Of a stretch of 64,000 nucleotides of DNA, positions 51,111-59,871 are shown piece by piece. The stretch's first letter is position 1. Each line of letters opens with the position of its first letter. Position numbers and translations under genes: made by a program. This DNA is from Thermoanaerobaculia bacterium. GTDB taxonomy: Bacteria; Acidobacteriota; Thermoanaerobaculia; Gp7-AA8. The stretch is from assembly GCA_017883205.1 (NCBI GenBank), contig JADGNZ010000010.1, positions 62,001-126,000 on the forward strand. The letters run 5' to 3'. The notes beneath the pieces were generated by a model. That model worked only from the letters and a program-made list of their open reading frames with translations, was not told the origin of the DNA and ran no database searches.

Positions 51111-51506
51111 ATGAGAGCTCCGAAACGCAAACGCCCCTTGGTCAGAACAGTAGGTCCACCACCAGTCGGTGTGAATCTCGCGCAGGTCGCTGAGCGCGCT
51201 CAGTATGTTGGCAGTCCTGAACACAAGGATGCACCTTCTTTCGCAGGACAACCGCGGCCGCGTTCTGATGCGTCAATATGCCCTCGAGATCTCACTCAGG
51301 AGATAGTTCAAGGATGGCTTCGAGCGGCGATTCTTCGCGGCGCGACGAGTGCCTTGTGGGAGGGCGACTTTCCGCGATACGTGTGGTTCAAGACCAGCAA
51401 CATGGCTTATGAAGGGCGTCTGATCAATTCGGCGAATGGCGAATACAAGGGGTGGCCGCTTGCCGGTGACGAGTGGCCTTCCAGTCTTGATTCAATCTAT
51501 GAGTGA
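51111..51506 (+). CDS. Hypothetical protein preceding the ImmA/IrrE-like gene
   Basis: 131 residues. The N-terminal 60 are basic, Pro-rich and probably disordered (RAPKRKRPLVRTVGPPPVG); the C-terminal part (LTQEIVQGWLRAAILRGATSALWEGDFPRYVWFKTSNMAYEGRLINSANGEYKGWPL) looks folded with many aromatic residues. Overlaps the next gene by eight bases. Such couples resemble antitoxin-like/ImmA modules, but this partner has no DNA-binding motif I can identify. Confidence 0.65.
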   Translation: MRAPKRKRPLVRTVGPPPVGVNLAQVAERAQYVGSPEHKDAPSFAGQPRPRSDASICPRDLTQEIVQGWLRAAILRGATSALWEGDFPRYVWFKTSNMAYEGRLINSANGEYKGWPLAGDEWPSSLDSIYE

Positions 51507-52818
51507 AATCCGTTTCGATTTTGAGTGGATCGATCCACAGGGCGCACGCGGGCCAGAACTGCGAGCAACATGGGCTCGTCTTGTCATTTGGGCGGGATCG
51601 AAATGCGTCAGCCGCGTTCTTGATCAGGACGTGAAGAGCGTGCGTGACGCTGTTTATCTTCCGTTGTATCCACTCGCCGAATGGCTGGCGACTCATTGGT
51701 GGACGTTGCAGGTCGAAGTACCTTCAGCTGAACGTCTTGCAGACCCCAGGTATGCGGAGCGGCATTCGCTTCGTGCTGCGAGGGATGGCTTCGCATTGCC
51801 GTCCGTTTCGATTGCTGGCGAGGGCGGTCACGTTCGCGTCCTCTGGCACAGGGAGGTACTGCCCAACTATCGTGTCGAATTCATCGAGGAAGGTTCTGCG
51901 CATATTCCCATTCAGGGTTTTCAGCAGAGCCTTTCGGCCTTTATTTCCGCAGTCATCGGCCGGCTCCACGCTGAAGGCATCGCGGGCACGTTGCTTCAAG
52001 AGGAATGGACTGCTCTACAGGCCCTTTCCAGTGAAGAGAAAGAATTCTGCGAAGCGGCCGCAGCGCTGGGGCTTGATCCATTCAGTCTCACTGCACCGGC
52101 AGAAGCCAGCATTGTCGAGGCGACCGCGGCCATTCACCTGAAGATGCGGCGCGATTTTTTTGTTGCTGCCTCAGCCGACAATTTGGCGCAGGAGGCGAAC
52201 GACGTTTCGAACGCTTACGAGTCTGCTCGCTGTAACGATACTGTTCTGACGTCGCTCCTGAGTTTGCGAAGCGAACTTGCCGCAAATGAACAGCAACCTG
52301 CTGCTCAACCTTGGGTCCATGGATATTTGGTGGCACAGCGCCTGCGAAAAGTCATCGGAGTCGTGGATGAGCCGATGCAATCATTCGATGACATAGCCAA
52401 GGCTCTGCGGGTAAGTAACGGCAATCTGCAAGCCGCTCTCATCGAAATGCCAAATGCCACCGGTGTCTACGATGTTTTAGTTGCCACGAACCGGCGCGAG
52501 AGCCCCTCATTCGCGCTTAGCACACGTCACAACAAAGCGGCCCATCGGTTCCATTTTTGTCGCGGCCTGTACGAGTTCTTACATGCAGAGGACGCCGGCC
52601 CCTGGCTGGTAACGAAATCCTTGTCCGATACGCAGAAACAGAGCCGCGCCTTCGCGGCGGAGTTTCTGGCGCCGGCGTCAGCGCTGCGCAAGCGTGTATC
52701 CGGTAGCACCGTTTCAGTAGACGAGGTAGATGACATTTCCCAGGAGTTCGGGGTCTCGCCTTATGTCATTAACCATCAGTTCGAAAACCACGCCATCGCG
52801 ACAGTGTTGCCTGGTTGA
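51499..52818 (+). CDS. ImmA/IrrE-like protein with degenerate active site
   Basis: 439 residues from the ATG at 51499 inside the previous gene. The C-terminal third looks like an ImmA/IrrE metallopeptidase: 'STRHNKAAHRFHFCRGLYEFLHAEDAGPW' followed by 'SDTQKQSRAFAAEFLAPASALRKRV' and 'VDDISQEFGVSPYVINHQFENH'. Where the family has HExxH the sequence reads FCRGLYE, so zinc binding and proteolysis are probably lost. The N-terminal 250 residues are unrecognised and mixed alpha/beta. It may work as a binding or regulatory protein with the upstream partner. Confidence 0.75.
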   Translation: MSEIRFDFEWIDPQGARGPELRATWARLVIWAGSKCVSRVLDQDVKSVRDAVYLPLYPLAEWLATHWWTLQVEVPSAERLADPRYAERHSLRAARDGFALPSVSIAGEGGHVRVLWHREVLPNYRVEFIEEGSAHIPIQGFQQSLSAFISAVIGRLHAEGIAGTLLQEEWTALQALSSEEKEFCEAAAALGLDPFSLTAPAEASIVEATAAIHLKMRRDFFVAASADNLAQEANDVSNAYESARCNDTVLTSLLSLRSELAANEQQPAAQPWVHGYLVAQRLRKVIGVVDEPMQSFDDIAKALRVSNGNLQAALIEMPNATGVYDVLVATNRRESPSFALSTRHNKAAHRFHFCRGLYEFLHAEDAGPWLVTKSLSDTQKQSRAFAAEFLAPASALRKRVSGSTVSVDEVDDISQEFGVSPYVINHQFENHAIATVLPG

Positions 52819-52861
52819 ACCACGTGTCGTTTCGCGCGAGGTTGAACGATGATGCGCGTGA

Positions 52862-53080
52862 TCATTCGTTCTTGAGCGACTTCTTCACTTCCTCCCACGA
52901 CTCGCCATCGTCGGGATTCTGTTGAAGCTCAACCCAACAGCGCTCGAGCTCGTCGCGCTGCGCCGCGGTAATCTCGACGTCGTCAGGATGTTCCAGTATG
53001 CTCTCCCAGATTTCCTGGACGATCGCAACGCGCTCCGCCGTCGGAAGTTCGAGGATGTGGTCGATCGGTACGCGACTCAT
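52862..53080 (-). CDS. Addiction-module component family antitoxin, orphan
   Basis: 72 residues of the putative addiction module component family: 'DHILELPTAERVAIVQEIWESILEHPDDVEITAAQRDELERCWVELQQNPDDGESWEEVKKSL'. These antitoxins normally precede a ParE/RelE-like toxin. Downstream on this strand only 40 bases separate it from the convergent ImmA-like gene, so the toxin is absent. Confidence 0.88.
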   Translation of the reverse strand: MSRVPIDHILELPTAERVAIVQEIWESILEHPDDVEITAAQRDELERCWVELQQNPDDGESWEEVKKSLKNE

Positions 53081-53098
53081 AGTGTGAATGTTACTCCG

Positions 53099-54304
53099 TC
53101 ACGTCACGATCGTCTGCTTCGCCGCCTGCCTCTTCCAGCGATCGGTTCGCAGAATCTCGTCGACTGTCGCGAAGGCGATCTCGAGCTCATCATCCGTCGT
53201 GTAGAAGTGCGGGGAGAAGCGGACGCCGGCGCCGGGGCGGAAGTCGCAGACGATGTCTTCGGCATTGAGCTCGTAGGCTACTTCTTTTGCGTGCGGCATG
53301 AGCACGGAAACCGATCCGCCACGGCGATCGGATTCGCGCGGTGTGCGCAGCTCGAAGCCGCGCGCATCGGCGAGGTCCATGATCCGCTGCGTTTGGCGCA
53401 GCGACTTCTCGCGGATGACGTTCATGTCGCCGCCGGAGGCTTCGGCGATCACCTTCGGACCTTCGCGTGCGGCGTAGAGCGCGGGGATGGGCGGTGTGCC
53501 GAGGGCGAAGCGGAGGGCGTCGTCGCGAAAGCGCATCGGAGGGGCTTCGAAGGCAAATGGATTTGCATGCGCCATCCAGCCGGTGAAGCTTGGCTCCAGC
53601 TTCGCCCGCAACGCGGGATCGACGTAGAGGAACGAGCCGCCTGGTCCGCCGCAGAGCCACTTCAGCACGCCGCCGACGGCGATCGGAACATCCCAGCCGG
53701 TCACGTCGACCGGGACGATGCCGGCGGATTGGAAGACATCGAGGACCAGCGTCGCGCCAACTTCGCGGCAGCGCCGTGCGATCGCTTCGACGTCGATCAT
53801 GTACGACGATTCGAAGAGGATGTGGCCGATCGGAACGATTTGCGTCCGCTCGTCGATCGCAGCCAGGAGGCGGTCGAGATCGAAGCCAAGACCTGTGGCG
53901 TCGTGCGGAACGGTGACGATCTCGGCGCCGAGGCGGCGGGCGAGGCGGTCGTAGATATAGCGGACAGATGGGAACTCGCCGTCGACGATGACGACACGGT
54001 TGCGTGGCGCCGTGTATTCGTACGACGACAACACGACCGCTTCCGCGGTGGTGACGTTCGGCAGCATGACCACCGAGCCGGGCGGCGCGCCGATCAGCGG
54101 CGCGATGATGTCGCCGACCTCGATCGACATCATCCACCACTTGTCGCCCCACGCGCGCACGCCGCGCGAGGCCCAGAGGTCGGCGTATTCGACCAGCGCC
54201 TCGCGCGTCGCTTCGGGCATCGCGCCGAGCGAGTGCGAGACGAGGTACTTCGTTTTGCTGAGGATGGGAAAGCGATCGCGATACTGCAGAAGAGGGTCGG
54301 TCAT
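53099..54304 (-). CDS. Kynureninase-like PLP-dependent class V aminotransferase-fold enzyme
   Basis: 401 residues from the ATG at 54304, which overlaps the oxygenase stop by four bases. 'YLVSHSLGAMPEATREAL', 'PNVTTAEAVVLSSY', 'LVLDVFQSAGIVPVDVTGWDVPIAVGGVLKWLCGGPGGSFLYV' (PLP lysine in VLKWLCGGPG) and RFSPHFYTTDDEL near the end follow the kynureninase subgroup. It would cleave or transform an aminoacyl-aryl or related amino acid. Kynureninase proper is possible but not proven; neighbours suggest a small oxidative pathway. Confidence 0.85.
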   Translation of the reverse strand: MTDPLLQYRDRFPILSKTKYLVSHSLGAMPEATREALVEYADLWASRGVRAWGDKWWMMSIEVGDIIAPLIGAPPGSVVMLPNVTTAEAVVLSSYEYTAPRNRVVIVDGEFPSVRYIYDRLARRLGAEIVTVPHDATGLGFDLDRLLAAIDERTQIVPIGHILFESSYMIDVEAIARRCREVGATLVLDVFQSAGIVPVDVTGWDVPIAVGGVLKWLCGGPGGSFLYVDPALRAKLEPSFTGWMAHANPFAFEAPPMRFRDDALRFALGTPPIPALYAAREGPKVIAEASGGDMNVIREKSLRQTQRIMDLADARGFELRTPRESDRRGGSVSVLMPHAKEVAYELNAEDIVCDFRPGAGVRFSPHFYTTDDELEIAFATVDEILRTDRWKRQAAKQTIVT

Positions 54305-55437
54305 TTCACCGCGTAGTCGTCTCCATAGAATTTGCTGGTGATGCTCGTGTGAAAGTTGATCGCTTTCACGGGGGGATATTTGGGGTTGGCAATGCACGGC
54401 AGCACTTCGAGCATCTCGTCTTCCCACAAATAGACCGCCATCGGGAAGGAGACGCGCGTCTTGTTTCTCTGTTCGGGTTCGCGCGGCTTGCTGACGCGAT
54501 GCGTGGTCGACGGGAAGACGTCGTTGCTGATGCGCTGCATGTAGTCGCCGGTGTTGAGGATGATGCTGCCCGGCGGAGCGGCGATGCGGACCCATTTCAT
54601 GTTGCGACGATTGAGGATCTGCAGGCCCTCGACGCGCGGAGCAGGAAGGAACGTGAACATGTCGATGTCCTCGTGGCCGAGGAGACGGGCAGCGCCGGAA
54701 GCGTCGTCGGAAGCGGAGACAGGTGGGTAGTAGTTGAGACGAAGGCCGAAGTTCGTGCCGGTCAGCTTCGCGTCGAAGAGATGCGCATCGCAGCCGAGGT
54801 AGGTGAGGAGGCTCTGCATGATCGGAAGGATCAGGCGCTCGTGGGCGTGGACGATCTGACCGAAGAACGCGGCGTTGGGGTCAGGTCTAAAGTCTAAAGT
54901 GCCGGTGCGTGCGTTTTCGAGGGAGGGATGGTCCTGCGTCGGCACTTTACACTTTAGACCTGACCCCATTTCCGGCCAGAACGTTGCCGGATCTTCGAAC
55001 GCGCGCCGGCAGAACACCCATCCCTCGACGAGATCGGGATGCATGTTGCTTGTCTCTTTGATCGGGAAGTAGCCTTGATTGACGGAGCCGAAGCGCTCGG
55101 CACGGAAGCGCATCTTCTCTTCGAGCGTCAGCGTGCTGAAGATCTCTTCGATCCTGCGCTCCGCCTCGGCATAAAGACTCGGATCGACACCGTGGCCTTC
55201 GATGATGGCGAATCCGATCTCGTGCAGAGCGTCGCCGAGTTGCATGGCGAATGCTCGCTTGTCGCCGGCGTTACCGTGCAGAAAGCGGCTGATGTCGACG
55301 GTGCGGACTTGGAAATCGTCGTCGAACTGATTCTCATCCAGCCCTTCGGCGAGCTGGTAGGTCTGGTGTTTCTCGACCTGGTCGTAACGGATGAAGTCCT
55401 GGTTGGTGGCGCGGACTCCTTCTTCCTTGCTGGTCAT
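54301..55437 (-). CDS. Isopenicillin-N-synthase-like Fe(II) oxygenase
   Basis: 378 residues from the ATG at 55437. N-terminal DIOX_N part ('VRTVDISRFLHGNAGDKRAFAMQLGDALHEIGFAIIEGHGVDPSLYAEA') and C-terminal double-stranded beta-helix with HxD in LLGHEDIDMFT, the distal His in FPSTTHRVSKP and the RxS pair in TRVSFPM that binds 2-oxoglutarate. It precedes the kynureninase-like gene in one transcript and is divergent from a bicupin. A 91-base hairpin repeat lies inside the coding sequence (54877-54967), adding about 30 residues without breaking the frame. Confidence 0.88.
   Translation of the reverse strand: MTSKEEGVRATNQDFIRYDQVEKHQTYQLAEGLDENQFDDDFQVRTVDISRFLHGNAGDKRAFAMQLGDALHEIGFAIIEGHGVDPSLYAEAERRIEEIFSTLTLEEKMRFRAERFGSVNQGYFPIKETSNMHPDLVEGWVFCRRAFEDPATFWPEMGSGLKCKVPTQDHPSLENARTGTLDFRPDPNAAFFGQIVHAHERLILPIMQSLLTYLGCDAHLFDAKLTGTNFGLRLNYYPPVSASDDASGAARLLGHEDIDMFTFLPAPRVEGLQILNRRNMKWVRIAAPPGSIILNTGDYMQRISNDVFPSTTHRVSKPREPEQRNKTRVSFPMAVYLWEDEMLEVLPCIANPKYPPVKAINFHTSITSKFYGDDYAVK
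54877..54967. repeat. GGGGTCAGGTC-ended hairpin inside the oxygenase gene
   Basis: Arms of 28 bases (54877-54904 and 54940-54967) complementary but for one base, 35-base loop. The outer 11 bases equal those of the intergenic element at 21580-21674. In the protein it gives MGSGLKCKVPTQDHPSLENA and so on to FRPDP. Confidence 0.9.
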
Positions 55438-55459
55438 GCGCGGAGCATAATCCCACGAA

Positions 55460-56206
55460 ATGGTTGCAAAACTCGACGGTGGTTGCCTGGTGGCCGGGTT
55501 GAAAGAGGGCGAGCCGGTGTGCAGCGGATCGTTGCGCATCTGGAAGCACTTCGGCCGCGAAGCGGGCGCCAAGGCGATCTCGCTGCGCGTGCTGGAGTTG
55601 CCGGCAGGTGAGAGTGTGAGGCTACGAAACGAAGTGGCGGATGAGGTGCTCTACGTCATCGCCGGCTCTGGAACCGCGGGCGGTTCAGCGATCTCTGTCG
55701 ACAACGGCATCTACGTGCCGCCCTCTGCATCATTAGATATTGTGGCTGGCGAGACGCTGATCATCGTCAGTTCGCAGTGTCCGGATGTCGAGGGTGGGGA
55801 AGTCGCCGCCGGGCCGGCGGCGGTACAGCCGGCGGGCCGCCGGCGCTACGACAGCGCGCTCGTCGTCGCAATGCGCGATCGCCCCGTCGAGCGCACAGGC
55901 GATCGTTGGTATCGCGAGATCATCAACGCGAACGACGGAAGCACGCAGGTCACGCAGTTCGTCGGCGGGATCCCGCCCGGTCGTTCGCCGGATCATTACC
56001 ATCTGTACGAAGAGGTGATCGTCATCCTCGACGGAAAGGGAGTCATGTGGGCAGGCACGTCGAACACTCCGATCGAGAGCGGCTCGTGCATTTTCCTGCC
56101 GCACGGTCAGGTGCATTGCGTCGAGAATCGCGGTGCCGGCGAGATGCGGCTCCTCGGTGTCTTCTATCCTGCGGGGAGTCCGGCGGTGCGGTATTCGGCG
56201 AAGTGA
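55460..56206 (+). CDS. Bicupin protein
   Basis: 248 residues with two cupin-like halves. First: 'AISLRVLELPAGESVRLRNEVADEVLYVIAGSGTAGG' to 'GIYVPPSASLDIVAGETLIIV'. Second: 'TQVTQFVGGIPPGRSPDHYHLYEEVIVILDGKGVMW', then 'SGSCIFLPHGQVHCVENRG' with metal-binding His residues (DHYHLYEE, HCVEN). The first half lacks the His set, so one metal site is likely. A GC-rich palindrome at 55804-55846 encodes VAAGPAAVQPAGRRR between the halves. Divergent from the oxygenase with only 22 bases between starts. Confidence 0.85.
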   Translation: MVAKLDGGCLVAGLKEGEPVCSGSLRIWKHFGREAGAKAISLRVLELPAGESVRLRNEVADEVLYVIAGSGTAGGSAISVDNGIYVPPSASLDIVAGETLIIVSSQCPDVEGGEVAAGPAAVQPAGRRRYDSALVVAMRDRPVERTGDRWYREIINANDGSTQVTQFVGGIPPGRSPDHYHLYEEVIVILDGKGVMWAGTSNTPIESGSCIFLPHGQVHCVENRGAGEMRLLGVFYPAGSPAVRYSAK

Positions 56207-56264
56207 TCTCACTTCGATCTCGTGCGAGAATGTCTCCGCAACTTGGACATGTTAGGCAGATCAA

Positions 56265-56570
56265 ATGGACAAGAACGGATGGAACGTCGGTGAAGCCAAG
56301 CAGCAGTTCTCCGAAGTTTTGAGACGCTCGGAGAGTGAGCCGCAACTGATCTATCGCCGGAATCAGTTGATTGCCGCCGTCGTCTCCGTCGACGAGACAA
56401 AAGGGCGCACACTCACGAAAAACAAAACCATCGCCGATCGCTTTGCGGAACTGCGCGAGATTCTTCGCCAGGAGAATTATCGCTTACCCAAGAGTCGCCC
56501 CACGATGCGAGAAAACGCTTTCGTGAAAGTCCTCGATGAACTGGCTGACGGACACAAACGTTCTAAGTGA
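56265..56570 (+). CDS. Phd/YefM-type antitoxin of second VapC pair
   Basis: 101 residues: 'WNVGEAKQQFSEVLRRSESEPQLIYRRNQLIAAVVSVDE' is the Phd fold, followed by a helical tail (IADRFAELREILRQENYRLPK) that should bind the toxin. The end overlaps the vapC gene by 35 bases, an unusually long overlap that forces coupled translation. Confidence 0.9.
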   Translation: MDKNGWNVGEAKQQFSEVLRRSESEPQLIYRRNQLIAAVVSVDETKGRTLTKNKTIADRFAELREILRQENYRLPKSRPTMRENAFVKVLDELADGHKRSK

Positions 56571-56937
56571 GTTAGCGCGTCCTCGACCTGACTCGGGAGT
56601 GCTCGATTGGGCAGCAGCAGTCGAGCGTATCGTGATCAGCGCCGTGACCGTCGAAGAGATCATGTTCGGACTTGCTTGGAAGCCAAATCCGAGAACTCAG
56701 AAATGGCTGGAGCAATTCATTGCGGAGTCGTGCGACGTCATTCCCGTAACCGAGATGATTGCGAGTTGGGCTGGCGCGATGCGCGGGAAGTTTCGTGCAC
56801 GAGGAATCACGCGCTCGCTGCCCGATACGCTCATTGCCGCGACCGCTCACGTTCAGCGTCTCACTCTCGTCACACGAAACGTTCGAGACTTTGAAGGATG
56901 CGGAATCGAGTTGTTGAATCCTTTCGGTGAGCACTAG
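56536..56937 (+). CDS. vapC: VapC family PIN-domain toxin
   Basis: 133 residues. Acidic residues D6 (LTDTNVLSE), E41 (VEEIMFG), D97 (SLPDTLIAATA) and D118 (TRNVRDFEG) make up the PIN site. Mg-dependent RNase toxin. Translationally coupled to the overlapping Phd antitoxin. Complete and probably functional. Confidence 0.92.
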   Translation: MNWLTDTNVLSELARPRPDSGVLDWAAAVERIVISAVTVEEIMFGLAWKPNPRTQKWLEQFIAESCDVIPVTEMIASWAGAMRGKFRARGITRSLPDTLIAATAHVQRLTLVTRNVRDFEGCGIELLNPFGEH

Positions 56938-56986
56938 GTTTTTCGGCCGGAAGAAACCATTAGTACTCCTCTTTCGTCAACAATAC

Positions 56987-59269
56987 ATGCGCTGGGCCAC
57001 TCTCGCACTTCTCGTCCTCTCGACGACGGCCGTTGCCGCGGATACCCACGTCACGCTGACAGGTGCCACCGAGGGGGCTGAGGTTTGTCGGTTCCAGGCA
57101 CGTGACCGGGAGAAACCGATCGAGCGTTGGTTGAGCGCGCAGGCGGTTACCTGCGTGGCGTCGGATGCGGCGCTGACGTTTCCGCCCGGACTTTGGAATG
57201 TCTTTGTTCGAGCGAAGGGGATGGTGTCGGTCGATCCGATGATCGTCGATGGTAAAAGCGCGCCGGCGAACCTGGCGATTTCCCTCGTTCCCGCGGCAAC
57301 GCTCGTGCTGCAACTTCCGCCGGAAGCGAGCGGTGTTCTGTACGCGCCGAAACATGCCATCGCCTTTCCAGCGGCGGAGCGGGCAACGGTGCCGGCGGGC
57401 GAAGAGCTCTGGCTCATCGTCATCTCGAAAGCAGTTCCGGTGGCCGTCGTCCCCATCGCGGCGCTCGAAGCGGGAATCGAGCGCGTTGTCGATGCGCGGG
57501 CCGTCAATGATGCGCCTGCCGTTCTCGGTTGGATCTACGTCTCCGATGTCGATCGTGCCGCGATCAAGGCGGCGCGCGGCGTCCAACTGCCGCGCATCGG
57601 GATCAGCGTCGCAGGCAAGGAAGTGGTTGCCGCCTCGCTGCCCATCCAGGATGCCTTGAGCGGCGCATTCGTTTTGTTTCGCGGTCTATCCGCGGGCAAT
57701 GCGGATCTTCGGCTCGATGGGCGGGGCTGGCTTCCGTTCCGGCGCTCGGTCCGCATCGCGCCGCAATCGGTGACGCTGCTGCGAGAACCGATCGCGGCGC
57801 GTGCATCAACGACAGTGATGGTGAACTGGAGCACGTTCGGCGATCTCCCTGCGCTCGATCGCTCGCTTGGATCATGCGAGACGCCGAAGGAACCTCCACC
57901 ATTCGAGCTCACGATCGCCGCGTGTCCGGAGCCAAAACCCGGCAAGTCACTCGACCCGGCAACCTGTTCCGTCATTCACAAGGAGACGCTTCGCACCGAC
58001 TTGAATTTCGGCTCGGTCCGGGTCGATGAGGTTCCGCCCGGGATGTACCGCGCGGAGCTGCGCTTCGGCCGCCTACCTCCGTTCGATGAAGTAGAGGAAG
58101 TGCCGCCGCTGCAGCAGCGGCCTATGGCGCCGTTACAGGCCAGGTATTTCGACGCGTACGGCAGTCTCACCCGCGGCGGAGAGCCGCTCCACGAGGACGC
58201 GCGAATCGACTTTCCGCAGGGCGGCGTCGGATTCGCGCCGCGCGAGACGGGAGAATATCGCGGCGTCGTAAAGGACGGGTTTCTCCACTCGGATGCGAAG
58301 ATCGACATCGTGACCTGCGGCGGGAAGCGGTCATACGTGATCACCGACCGGGAAATGGCGCCTAAGTCGCGGTTCGACATCGATATCCCCGACAACACGC
58401 TGACGGTGACCGTCGTCGATACGTTCACACAAAGGCCGTTGCCCACCGCGACGCTGAAGTACGTGGTCATGTCGCTGCGCGGGAGGTTTCCTCTGGTCAC
58501 CCGCGACGTCAGCCAGAGCGACGAGGGCGATGAACCGGGCAAGCACGTCGCGGGACAGTTCGTGATCAGGGAACTGCCGGAGCGCAAGCTGTTCCTTACT
58601 GTGAGCTGCCCCGGGTACAAGAAGAAAGAAATCGATGCCTTCACGATGACGAAGAGCGAGAAGAAGGAGATCGACGTCGATCTCGTTCCCCTCGGCGGGT
58701 CGGAGGCGAAGGTGATCTCCGCCCGTCCCTTTGCAAACGGCATGATCTTCTGGTTCTCATCGGCGGGCGCGGAGACGGAGCGCGCCGAGCTCGCTCCCGA
58801 CGGAACGTTCCATTTCGAGCAGACGCACTATCGCGACGAGACCATGACCGTCGTCTCTGCCTCGCATCCGCTGTGGATCCTGCGCGCTCCGCCGGTCGAG
58901 AAAGCGACGCCACTGCAGGTCCGGTTCCCTGATGCCGCGGCGCAGCGTGATGCCGAGGTCACGATCTACAACATGCCGCCGCAGTTGCTGACGCCGATCG
59001 GCGTGGCCATCGGCGGACTGCGCGTTCCGCAGCCGGCGCTGGCGCAGCACCTTGCGCTCCGAGGGACTGCGCCGCTGGTCAAGGGAGGGGGACCGTTGCT
59101 CATCCCCGGCCTTGCCGAGAGCGGCCCGATCGACATCCTGCGCGGACCGCCGAGTGTGCAACGGCAGGCGCAGTTCATGGAACCAGCGATCCGCAACTTT
59201 GCTCCGGTGGCGACGCAACGGCTCGAGCCGGGGAGTGCGGCGGTGTCATTCGACGGGGCGGCGAAGTAG
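56987..59269 (+). CDS. Large exported protein with carboxypeptidase-regulatory-like regions
   Basis: 760 residues from the ATG at 56987 (frame opens 60 bases earlier inside vapC). Signal peptide RWATLALLVLSTTAVAAD. The body is beta-rich with several Ig-like/carboxypeptidase-regulatory-like stretches (GSLTRGGEPLHEDARIDFPQGG; TLTVTVVDTFTQRPLPTATLKYVV; ERKLFLTVSCPGYKKKEIDAF). No catalytic motif seen. The C-terminal 100 residues are Pro/Leu/Ala-rich. Probably a cell-envelope protein of unknown role. Confidence 0.75.
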   Translation: MRWATLALLVLSTTAVAADTHVTLTGATEGAEVCRFQARDREKPIERWLSAQAVTCVASDAALTFPPGLWNVFVRAKGMVSVDPMIVDGKSAPANLAISLVPAATLVLQLPPEASGVLYAPKHAIAFPAAERATVPAGEELWLIVISKAVPVAVVPIAALEAGIERVVDARAVNDAPAVLGWIYVSDVDRAAIKAARGVQLPRIGISVAGKEVVAASLPIQDALSGAFVLFRGLSAGNADLRLDGRGWLPFRRSVRIAPQSVTLLREPIAARASTTVMVNWSTFGDLPALDRSLGSCETPKEPPPFELTIAACPEPKPGKSLDPATCSVIHKETLRTDLNFGSVRVDEVPPGMYRAELRFGRLPPFDEVEEVPPLQQRPMAPLQARYFDAYGSLTRGGEPLHEDARIDFPQGGVGFAPRETGEYRGVVKDGFLHSDAKIDIVTCGGKRSYVITDREMAPKSRFDIDIPDNTLTVTVVDTFTQRPLPTATLKYVVMSLRGRFPLVTRDVSQSDEGDEPGKHVAGQFVIRELPERKLFLTVSCPGYKKKEIDAFTMTKSEKKEIDVDLVPLGGSEAKVISARPFANGMIFWFSSAGAETERAELAPDGTFHFEQTHYRDETMTVVSASHPLWILRAPPVEKATPLQVRFPDAAAQRDAEVTIYNMPPQLLTPIGVAIGGLRVPQPALAQHLALRGTAPLVKGGGPLLIPGLAESGPIDILRGPPSVQRQAQFMEPAIRNFAPVATQRLEPGSAAVSFDGAAK

Positions 59270-59281
59270 CGAACCCCTTCC

Positions 59282-59345
59282 ACCACAGAGACGCAGAGGT
59301 CGGCAGAGTACGGCTTCACCTCTGTGTCCTCAGTGCCTCTGTGGT
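59282..59345. repeat. CCACAGAGACGCAGAG hairpin
   Basis: Imperfect inverted repeat: ACCACAGAGACGCAGAGG on the left, CCTCAGTGCCTCTGTGGT on the right, with CACCTCTGTG in the middle. Lies between convergent genes and may terminate both. Confidence 0.75.
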
Positions 59346-59359
59346 TCAATCTTGTCAGA

Positions 59360-59719
59360 TCATTCGAAGCCGGTCACCCGAGGCGCGTTCTGGAGGCCGT
59401 GAAGCCGTTCGAGGACGTGCGAGACGCGCTCGCGCTCTTCACCCGGCGGAAGACGCTCCAATGTTCCGGCGACGCTCTCGCGAATCGTGTGGCGGCCGTC
59501 CTCGTCCGCGTGGCGAAACTTGGTCGCCAGCACGTAGGCAATGATCGACGCCTTCGACTCCGACAGCCCCACGAGATCGGGAAGGTCGCGCAGCAGGCGG
59601 TCGGTCGGACGCGCTTCGAGATCTTTGACGAAGGCCTCCAACTCGCTGAAGGTCTTCGCGTCGATCGCTTTCATCACGATCGAGGACGTCGGTATCTTGT
59701 CGTTTCTGTCAGGTGCCAT
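59360..59719 (-). CDS. Hypothetical helical protein
   Basis: 119 residues from the ATG at 59719; the longer frame runs through repeats. 'IDAKTFSELEAFVKDLEARPTDRLLRDLPDLVGLSESKASIIAYVLATKFRHADEDGRHTIRESVAGTLERLPPGEERERVSHVLERLHGL' is all-helical and amphipathic. Not recognised. Confidence 0.6.
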   Translation of the reverse strand: MAPDRNDKIPTSSIVMKAIDAKTFSELEAFVKDLEARPTDRLLRDLPDLVGLSESKASIIAYVLATKFRHADEDGRHTIRESVAGTLERLPPGEERERVSHVLERLHGLQNAPRVTGFE

Positions 59720-59871
59720 AAGTGCGTCGATCGTACATGAATCGCGCCGAGTCCTGACCTCATGCTGATCCGCGCTTGACAAGAATCGGTTACGAAGCCG
59801 CTGGCGTCGGTTCTCTCCCGCGTCCTCCGCGTCTCCGCGTGAAACGCTTTTCCTCAAACATCGCAGGCTCG

